The position numbers and the translations under genes were made by a program. Shown here piece after piece: positions 56,973 through 64,000 of a stretch of 64,000 bases of DNA (position 1 is its first letter; each line of letters starts with the position of its first letter). This stretch comes from Petrolisthes cinctipes (Eukaryota; Arthropoda; Malacostraca; Decapoda; Porcellanidae): NCBI GenBank assembly GCA_033782935.1, contig JAWQEG010000491.1, positions 186,001-250,000 on the forward strand, in the 5' to 3' direction. Below the pieces are notes generated by a model that worked only from the letters and a program-made list of their open reading frames with translations, was not told where the DNA came from and searched no databases.

Positions 56973-59830
56973 TACGAACAAACAGAATAACACGGGCAAA
57001 CGTGCAGTTACCCAACCGAAATAGTCTAAAGGTTTTTTATGTTAACGCTCGCAGCATCCATAACAAATTCACAGATCTAGAGGAAATAACGCTCACAGAA
57101 AATTATGATATAATCGGCATTACAGAATCGTGGCTAAATACTGAAAATAGAGACTTCCTAGCAGAGTATAAAATTCCTGGCTATACAATATTTGAGAAAG
57201 GTCGAACTAATAAAAGGGGAGGCGGAGTACTATTATATATTAAAGATGACCTCAAACCGATCCTATTATCAAAGCCCCATATCGCTAACGTAGACACACT
57301 ATATATACTCATTAGAAATAAATTCGGGATGAAACTTTTGTTAGCCTTATTATACAGACCCCCAGCTCAACCAGTACAAACTGACCGTGATATCTATGAA
57401 CAAATTAACGAGATGAGTAACACGCAAGAGGCCGTAATTCTTGGTGATTTTAATTTACCAGTAACAAAGTGGGGAGAACCATTATCAGCTCACTATGGTC
57501 AAGACCTTTATACTAACTTACAAGAGAGCTCTCTTATCCAATTTGTTAATAGTCCAACTCGTGGAAACAACGTTCTTGACCTAGTATTTGCAACAAAAGA
57601 AGACTTGATAGCGAATATTAACGTGGGTGATGAGTTTACTAATAGCGACCACCGCATAATCACATTCAGTATAAATTTCAATAGAAGCGAAATAAATTAC
57701 AGCTACGAAAAAATCCCCGACTTTAGAAAAGCTAATTTTCACCAACTCAGAGCGATACTAAAAGATAACGATTGGAAATGTCTGCGAGACATTATTAACA
57801 TTAATACACAATGGAACTTTTTCACTAATGCGTACGCAAAAGCGGTCAAAGATAGCATACCGTTAAAAAACCGACGTTCAGCACAAAACTTAAAGCCCAA
57901 GTGGTGGAATAAAGAGATAGCCGACTGTTTACGCGCCAAAAAGAACGCCCATAATAGAGTAAAAATCACAGACGACAATAACGAGCGGGCCAAGTTTTCA
58001 GACTTACGAAGAAAAGCCAAAAAGTTAATCAAACAGAGTAAACAGGCCATTGAAAAACACGTTGCAAATCAAAGTAAGACAAACCCGAAAGAGTTCTACA
58101 GTTATATCCGGCATAAGAAAGTACTCACGTCAACTATCGGACCACTACTTGATGAGAATGGGGACTTTACTACAGATGAAGAGCGAATGAGTGGTATCCT
58201 TAACACTTTCTTTGCATCAGTCTTTACTACAGAAAACTCGAACGATATACCAGCAGTAACAACAGTCGAAAATGAAAATACCGAGGTATTAAGTAATATC
58301 AGCATAACTGAAAGTGACGTAATAAAATGTATTGATAAACTAAATGTAAATAAGTCACCTGGGCCAGACACGATCTCCCCTCGCGTATTAAAGGAAGCAA
58401 AAAGCGAAATAGTAAAACCTCTGACTCTGCTCTTTAACTATTCTTTACACACTGGAACAATACCTGACGAATGGAAACTCGCTAACGTAACACCAATATT
58501 TAAAAAAGGCAGCAAATCCCTACCTAGTAACTATCGCCCTATCAGCCTAACCTCGGTCGTATGCAAAATGCTAGAGACAATCATACGAGATAAACTTACA
58601 AATCACTTAGAGGAAAACAACTTACTTAGAGACACTCAACACGGTTTTCGTAATAAACGCTCTTGCCTAACGAACCTATTAGACTTTTTAAATGACATTT
58701 TCAATGAATATGATAAGAGTAAAGCAGTAGACATAATTTATCTAGATTTCCAAAAGGCCTTTGACAAAGTTCCCCATAAACGCTTAATATCTAAACTAAA
58801 ATCACACAGAATCCAAGGCGATACCGTAAGATGGATAGAGAACTGGCTAAGAAACCGAAAACAACACGTGGTAATAAATGGAAAATCTTCTAGTTGGACA
58901 GGCGTTACAAGCGGGGTGCCACAGGGGTCAGTTTTAGGGCCAATCCTATTCCTAGTTTACATAAACGACATAGACGAAGGCCTCTCATGTATAATATCGA
59001 AATTTGCTGATGACACCAAAATTGCAAATACAGTACTCACTATTGCGCAGACTAAAGAAATGCAAGATAATCTCGATAAATTGTCAAATTGGGCGAAAAC
59101 TTGGCAAATGTCCTTCAATTCAGATAAATGTAAAGTGCTCCACATCGGACATCATAACGTAGCAGCAAACTACTCGTTAAATGGTAAGCAACTTAAAAGC
59201 GTGGATCGAGAGACAGACTTAGGGGTAACAGTATCAAGTAACCTAAAACCCAGTCAGCAGTGTACGGAAGTAATTAAGAAAGCAAATAAAACTATCGGCT
59301 TTATCGGCAGAGCATTCGAGTATAAATCTAAAGACACAATCCTCACTTTGTATAATTCCTTGGTCCGTCCCCTTATGGAGTATTGTGTTCAAGCCTGGTG
59401 CCCGTATTACCAGAAAGATATAGCAAAATTGGAGCGAGTCCAACGTAGAGTTACTAAAATGATACCAAGTCTGAGAAATAAAACGTATGATGAGCGGCTA
59501 AGCGAACTAAATCTATTCCCATTGATACAACGTAGAATGAGAGGTGACTTAATCCAGGTATTTAAAATAATCAAAGGCATTGATAATATGGACTGCAACA
59601 AATATTTCACTATTGATCAATCAAACTACACGAGAGGAAACGGCTGCAAAATCATAGGCAAATCTTTTAATTCGCACGAATCCAAGAATTTCTTTTTTAA
59701 CCGAGTCGTCAACTTATGGAATGGGCTTCCCCGTAACGTAATAGACTGTAACACCGTAGACAGCTTCAAACGTCGCTTAGATAAACACCTTGCGTCTAAT
59801 CCCCGACTTACAATGTTTACTAATGAATAA
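56936..59830 (+). CDS. CR1 ORF2: endonuclease/reverse transcriptase
   Basis: The frame is open from 56855 and overlaps ORF1 by 118 nt in the -1 frame. It has no in-frame ATG until 57329 (in NKFGMKLLLA), which is inside the endonuclease. AP-like endonuclease motifs are VNARSIHNK, ITESWL, GDFNLPVTKW and SDHRIITF. RT motifs are SPGPDTISPRVL, NYRPISLTSVVCKMLE, QHGFRNKRSCLT, IIYLDFQKAFDKVPHKRL, GVPQGSVLGPILFLVYIND and the catalytic FADD in SKFADDTKIA. The C-terminal region has RPLMEYCVQAWCPYY and VQRRVTKMIPSLRNKTYDER. About 960 residues, no stops. All catalytic motifs are intact. The absence of an initiator AUG implies frameshifting or re-initiation. Confidence 0.9.
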   Translation, partial: RDCPGTSRSGNVIRTNRITRANVQLPNRNSLKVFYVNARSIHNKFTDLEEITLTENYDIIGITESWLNTENRDFLAEYKIPGYTIFEKGRTNKRGGGVLLYIKDDLKPILLSKPHIANVDTLYILIRNKFGMKLLLALLYRPPAQPVQTDRDIYEQINEMSNTQEAVILGDFNLPVTKWGEPLSAHYGQDLYTNLQESSLIQFVNSPTRGNNVLDLVFATKEDLIANINVGDEFTNSDHRIITFSINFNRSEINYSYEKIPDFRKANFHQLRAILKDNDWKCLRDIININTQWNFFTNAYAKAVKDSIPLKNRRSAQNLKPKWWNKEIADCLRAKKNAHNRVKITDDNNERAKFSDLRRKAKKLIKQSKQAIEKHVANQSKTNPKEFYSYIRHKKVLTSTIGPLLDENGDFTTDEERMSGILNTFFASVFTTENSNDIPAVTTVENENTEVLSNISITESDVIKCIDKLNVNKSPGPDTISPRVLKEAKSEIVKPLTLLFNYSLHTGTIPDEWKLANVTPIFKKGSKSLPSNYRPISLTSVVCKMLETIIRDKLTNHLEENNLLRDTQHGFRNKRSCLTNLLDFLNDIFNEYDKSKAVDIIYLDFQKAFDKVPHKRLISKLKSHRIQGDTVRWIENWLRNRKQHVVINGKSSSWTGVTSGVPQGSVLGPILFLVYINDIDEGLSCIISKFADDTKIANTVLTIAQTKEMQDNLDKLSNWAKTWQMSFNSDKCKVLHIGHHNVAANYSLNGKQLKSVDRETDLGVTVSSNLKPSQQCTEVIKKANKTIGFIGRAFEYKSKDTILTLYNSLVRPLMEYCVQAWCPYYQKDIAKLERVQRRVTKMIPSLRNKTYDERLSELNLFPLIQRRMRGDLIQVFKIIKGIDNMDCNKYFTIDQSNYTRGNGCKIIGKSFNSHESKNFFFNRVVNLWNGLPRNVIDCNTVDSFKRRLDKHLASNPRLTMFTNE

Positions 59831-60130
59831 TTTTTGCCCATTACAGGTGGCAAGTTAGCCAAATTTCACCTACTTTCTATCTTTCCTATAAAAAAATTTC
59901 CTTGTGGAGTATTTTTGCCAACCCCACAAGGTTCCCATTCCTGACTTTATTTCCTGTACGGCTCAGGCCGGAGGGAGTGGAGGGTGGGGAGAGAGCCTTC
60001 TACTTTGCTATCCTTACCTACGACTATCACTGGGGAGTAATTCATTCTCTACCAGTAACCTTCTAATCGGGTCACCTCGTTTGGACCGTAAGGTCTGTTG
60101 TGGTCTGTGTTTCTATGTAACTCTATGTAA

Positions 60131-60135
<5 letters not shown>

Positions 60136-60161
<26 letters not shown>

Positions 60162-60510
60162 CATAAATTTAGATATTAATTTCCACATTCTCTAATAATA
60201 AACAAGTAACCTCAGGACTATTCCAAAAAGAAATAATATCCATATAATAGTAAAAAAAATAAAATTGTGTGTGAGAAGACAATACTGTAGTTAGTGTAGT
60301 GCAATATGTGTGTGTATGGAAAGACAATAGTGTAGTTTGAGTAAGTTGTGTGTATACAGAAATAAAATAGTACTGTAGTGTGTGTACCTTGTGTGTGTGT
60401 GTGTGTGTGTGTGTGTGGGAAGACCCCTAACACGTCCATCCACCACTATGGCCTCCTCCCTACACGTTCCCTTGATGAAGGTGACGTGGTCTGGAAAACT
60501 GGTCACCGGT
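60136..60510. other. Noncoding; CT and GT microsatellites
   Basis: (CT)n at 60131-60152 and (GT)n at 60388-60416, with a diverged two-copy AGACAATACTGTAGTT/AGACAATAGTGTAGTT repeat at 60270-60345. No gene. Confidence 0.55.
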
Positions 60511-60834
60511 CACCTCCTCTGTTTGTGCCACCTCCTCTGTTTATGTCACCACCTCTGTTTGTGTCACCTCCTCTGTTTGTGTCACCTCCTCTGTTTGTGT
60601 CACCTCCTCTGTTTGTGTCACCTCCTCTGTTTGTGTCACCTCCTCTGTTTGTGTCACCTCCTCTGTTTGTGTCACCTCCTCTGTTTGTGTCACCTCCTCT
60701 GTTTGTGTCACCTCCTCTGTTTGTGTCACCTCCTCTGTTTGTGTCACCTCCTCTGTTTGTGTCACCTCCTCTGTTTCCGTCACCTCCTCTGTTTCCGTCA
60801 CCTCCTCTGTTTCCGTCACCTCCTCTGTTTCCGT
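60511..60834 (+). repeat. 18-bp minisatellite, 18 copies
   Basis: CACCTCCTCTGTTTGTGT repeated exactly 18 times (324 bp); the last four have TTTCCGT instead of TTTGTGT. The length is a multiple of three, producing spurious PPLFVS and VTQTEE ORFs. Confidence 0.95.
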
Positions 60835-61095
60835 CACCACCACCACACCCTGGGGTATGGTGGCTGCCTGTAAGGATATCAGTGGAGGGTAAGTTGTGGC
60901 TGAGAAAATGTACAAAGTGAGGGAGAAAATAGCCTGACATAAGCAGAAGGTCCTGTGGTAAGGGAGAAAATGTATTGTTAGTGCCAGACAGCAATCAAAC
61001 ACCATATGGCACAAAACACACAATACAAAGGAATAGTTTGAGAAAGAACCAGAGATATTATGGACACACACAAACAAAGGAAAGAATGAATACTG

Positions 61096-61312
61096 TACAG
61101 CCACAATCAATTATCCACCAACAATATCCTTCCATCGTAGTAAATATCTTGGTAATAAAGAACAACACGTGTATGATTTTGCAACACCTCATAATAATAA
61201 TTGCGGGGGCTGAATTGACATAAGGTGTTGTTGTATGATTATATTTTGATATGATACTGATTTATTTGTACGATGGAAGGAAAGTGTTGGTGGATATTTG
61301 ATTGTGACTGTA
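61096..61312. mobile_element. MITE family B, copy
   Basis: 217 bp with ends TACAGCCACAATCAATTATC and ATTTGATTGTGACTGTA. TA borders. Intact copy of the family at 12980-13193. Confidence 0.8.
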
Positions 61313-61896
61313 CATGGGAGTCAATAATAATTAATAATAGATAGGAATGGTCAATGTTGTGTTAGTAATGATAATATAATGCTGACAGTGTAAGTACAGT
61401 ACAGTATCTCTGTCATAATAAGCTTCAATACTAACCAAACTCATCATACATACAATATAACACAAGATATTATGAAAAAAAAAAAAAAAACATTACAAAT
61501 ATTAATAAAAAAAAATAAAAAAAATAATAGTGTTTTAATGGTGTGAATATAAGTCCCCTACCATTGTCATGAAAACTTCAATATGTACTAACCAAACATA
61601 TCATACAAACAGAACACACATCCTTGCAACATCAGGAGTCAATGGAGGCTTTGTTTTGCAATTCTTCATACTCTATGTTTAGTATTCAAGAACAACAACA
61701 ACACCAGCCAAGTGCACAGTCATCCAAAGAAGATCATGATTATTGTCGGGTTTTCAAAGTGGTCTGTCTGGTCATTAGTAAATCTTGATCCAAGCAACAG
61801 ACCACCATTATTTTTGTTGATTGGAAAAATGTATTATAATATAAACAATAAGAAGTGAGAGAGCTACAAGGTCTGCAAAACAGGGTTGGAAGAGAA
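61313..61896. other. Noncoding AT-rich spacer
   Basis: A-runs near 61475-61525; no gene recognised. Confidence 0.5.
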
Positions 61897-62517
61897 TAAT
61901 TCAAGATATGCTGTCTGTGTGTAGCAGTAAATGAAGAAAGCTGTGTAACAATTCAAGATATGCTGTCTGTGTGTAGCAGTAAATGAAGAAAGCTGTGTAA
62001 CAATTCAAGATATGCTGTCTGTGTGTAGCAGTAAATGAAGAAAGCTGTGTAACAATTTAAGATATGCTGTCTGTGTGTAGCAGTAAATGAAGAAAGCTGT
62101 GTAACAATTCAAGATATGCTGTCTGTGTGTAGCAGTAAATGAAGAAAGCTGTGTAACAATTCAAGATATGCTGTCTGTGTGTAGCAGTAAATGAAGAAAG
62201 CTGTGTAACAATTCAAGATATGCTGTCTGTGTGTAGCAGTAAATGAAGAAAGCTGTGTAACAATTCAAGATATGCTGTCTGTGTGTAGCAGTAAATGAAG
62301 AAAGCTGTGTAACAATTCAAGATATGCTGTCTGTGTGTAGCAGTAAATGAAGAAAGCTGTGTAACAATTTAAGATATGCTGTCTGTGTGTAGCAGTAAAT
62401 GAAGAAAGCTGTGTAACAATTCAAGATATGCTGTCTGTGTGTAGCAGTAAATGAAGAAAGCTGTGTAACAATTCAAGATATGCTGTCTGTGTGTAGCAGT
62501 AAATGAAGAAAGCTGTG
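61897..62517 (+). repeat. 52-bp minisatellite, 12 copies
   Basis: Unit AACAATTCAAGATATGCTGT followed by CTGTGTGTAGCAGTAAATGA and AGAAAGCTGTGT, 12 copies, nearly identical; two units have AATTTAAG instead of AATTCAAG. It ends abruptly at the P-element-like remnant, whose first bases (AAAGCTGTG) continue the repeat. Confidence 0.95.
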
Positions 62518-62890
62518 CTGATGTTAGAGCTACTAATGGTTATGAAATACTTCCTAATAATACCTGTAGTAATGGTAAAAGTAGTGGACTGGAATGTGTG
62601 AATAATGAAAATGAAGAAGGGAAGGCAATGAGACACATATGTGTAATGAGCTAGAACAGAAAATTAAAAAGTTAGAAGAAGAAAAGAGACAGCTGCTCCA
62701 AGTGGAAAATGATGTACTGAAAACTAAAGTGGACGGACTTGAGTCTGAGTCCAACAATAGTAATATTCATGGTATAGTAGAAGGTGTGTTGAAACCAATG
62801 TTTATTTCTTCACAAATTGATGCATTAATTATTAACAAGAGGGATGTAAGGAAATGGTCTGATGAAGATATTACTTCAGCATTGACTCTG
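62517..62890 (+). pseudogene. P-element/THAP-type transposase remnant
   Basis: From the ATG at 62639 the frame encodes a coiled coil (LEQKIKKLEEEKRQLLQVEN), then KPMFISSQIDALI and VRKWSDEDITSALTL. This matches the conserved segment after the coiled coil in P-element and THAP9-like transposases (a basic W-x-x-E/D-D-I-x-x-A-L-x-L motif). At about 62890 the homology ends exactly where MITE M sequence begins (GGAATCAAGGCACTCCAATG). Neither the THAP domain nor the catalytic core is present. Confidence 0.55.
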
Positions 62891-62959
62891 GAGGAATCAA
62901 GGCACTCCAATGTAACAAAAGTGAATTATTACCTTAAATATAAGCAAAATGATTTACTG

Positions 62960-63092
62960 AGAAGGTGTTAAAAGAATGTGCGTGTGTGTGTGTTTTACTG
63001 AGAGGGTGTTAAAAGAATGTGTGTGTGTTTTACTGAGCAGGTGTTAAAAGAATGAATGTGTGTGTGTGTTTTACTGAGCCAGTGTTAAAAGA

Positions 63093-63127
<35 letters not shown>

Positions 63128-63387
63128 ACTGAGCAGGTGTTAAAAGAATGTGTGTGTGTGTATGTTTTACTGAGAAGGTGTTAAAAGAATGTGTGTGTGT
63201 TTTACTGAGAAGGTGTTAAAAGAATGTGTGTGTGTTTTACTTAGCAGGTGTTAAAAGAATGAATGTGTGTGTGTGTTTTACTGAGCCAGTGTTAAAAGAA
63301 TGTGTGTGTGTGTGTGTGTTTTACTGAGCAGGTGTTAAAAGAATGTGTGTGTGTGTGTGTGTGTTTTACTGAGCCAGGGTTAAAAGA

Positions 63388-63426
<39 letters not shown>

Positions 63427-63515
63427 ACTGAGCCAGGGTTAAAAGAATGTGTGTGTGTGTATGTGTGTGTGTGTGTTTTACTGAGCAGGTGTTAAAAGAA
63501 TGTGTGTATTAAATT
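62960..63515 (+). repeat. TTTTACTGAGCAGGTGTTAA minisatellite with GT runs
   Basis: About 13 units of TTTTACTGAGCAGGTGTTAA-AAGAATG separated by variable (GT)n. Similar single units occur near 17640 and 18305. Confidence 0.9.
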
Positions 63516-63639
63516 GCTTCACACACACACACGCAGAGAGTAACCAATACATACACACAGAAAAGTACAAAATATATTGTTATGAAGAGTTTCTTGAATA
63601 ACATTGACTCAATATTTAATTAAATGTGTAGTTGAGTCA

Positions 63640-64000
63640 GGAGGAATCAGAAGCCTCCATCACACACACATTCTCTCTCCCTCTCTCTCTAACACACACA
63701 CACACACACCTATATGAATGGAGTTTGTTTTGTGGCATAGTCAGGAGGAATCAGAAGCCTCCAAACACACACACATTCTCTCTCCCTCTCTCTCTAACAC
63801 ACACACACACACACCTATAAGGAGGGAGGTTGTTTCATGTCATAGTCAGGAGGAATCAGAAGCCTCCAAACACACACATTCTCTCCCTCTCTCTCTAACA
63901 CACACACACACACTCTAACACACACACACACTCTCTCTCTAACATACACACACACACATTCTCTCTCTCCCTCTCTCTCTAACACACACACACACACACA
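63640..64000 (+). repeat. MITE-M-derived units with CT/CA microsatellites
   Basis: Three units of CAGGAGGAATCAGAAGCCTCC separated by (CA)n and CTCTCTCCC blocks, mirrored relative to 27680-27850. Runs off the window end. Confidence 0.8.

Larger units (their letters stand above)
56000..60135 (+). mobile_element. Near-complete CR1-type LINE
   Basis: Two ORFs (esterase-type ORF1, endonuclease-RT ORF2), a ~300-bp 3' UTR and the tail CTATGTAACTCTATGTAACT. CR1/L2-type elements are known for short octamer-like 3' repeats instead of poly-A. The 5' end directly abuts an AT-rich repeat and the 5' UTR, if complete, is very short. Base and codon composition differ sharply from the TAGA-tailed RTE elements. 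Confidence 0.85.

Noticed and set aside
60378..60920. ORFs across the 18-bp repeat (PPLFVS, VTQTEE)
   Set aside because: Repeat-length artefact with no initiation context or domain.

Overview
This is a eukaryotic (animal) genomic window, probably an arthropod and most likely a decapod crustacean. The evidence is a spliced metazoan-type gene with long introns, abundant non-LTR retrotransposons, tRNA-derived SINEs, many inverted-repeat DNA elements and very dense micro- and minisatellites. The species assignment is an inference from repeat style; nothing in the sequence proves it. There is no bacterial operon, CRISPR array or rRNA.

Region 1 (1-17.2 kb). The only recognisable host gene is MCM3, a subunit of the MCM2-7 replicative helicase. 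Six consecutive plus-strand exons (3161-17151) cover roughly residues 65-390 of a protein of about 810. They have correct GT-AG sites and compatible phases, but two exons carry in-frame TGA codons where arginine is expected (6782 and 17087). The Walker B and later exons are absent from the window. It is most simply a recently decayed, unprocessed pseudogene. Its introns are packed with mobile DNA: a PIF/Harbinger-like element, two Tc1-like MITEs, a solo LTR inside an RTE copy, pogo/Tigger-like elements and a large nested TTAA-flanked element. Tandem arrays of exon-edge or splice-site copies surround exons 1 and 4.

Region 2 (17.2-31 kb). Retrotransposon territory. It holds a decayed CR1-like remnant, a damaged RTE copy (18.4-20.7 kb), a small RTE 3' end of a second subfamily (22.8-23.1 kb), a tRNA-Ala-like SINE, and an intact full-length RTE element (23850-27042, minus strand). 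The intact element is inserted with an 11-bp target duplication into another LINE. Clusters of a TTAA-flanked MITE follow.

Region 3 (31-49.5 kb). Noncoding DNA with six G-rich foldback elements flanked by TTAA or near-TTAA, a perfect 64-bp palindrome, piggyBac-like elements, a possible LTR, a decayed RTE of another family (36.1-38.9 kb) split by a SINE-like insertion with a 12-bp duplication, a hAT element, and many minisatellites.

Region 4 (49.5-64 kb). A 41-copy, 59-bp satellite apparently born from the 3' end of an RTE insertion (49720-52138). Next come an RTE copy inside a pogo-like element (52.3-55.5 kb) and a nearly intact CR1 element (about 56.0-60.1 kb). Its ORF1 encodes a zinc-finger/SGNH-esterase protein. 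Its ORF2 lacks an AUG and overlaps ORF1 at a canonical A AAA AAC slippery heptamer. The window ends in minisatellites and a P-element/THAP-like transposase remnant.

Functionally, almost all coding capacity is retrotransposon endonuclease/reverse transcriptase. The most notable signals are the putative -1 frameshift of CR1, the retroelement-derived satellite, the G-rich foldback family, the perfect palindrome and the splice-site-centred arrays.
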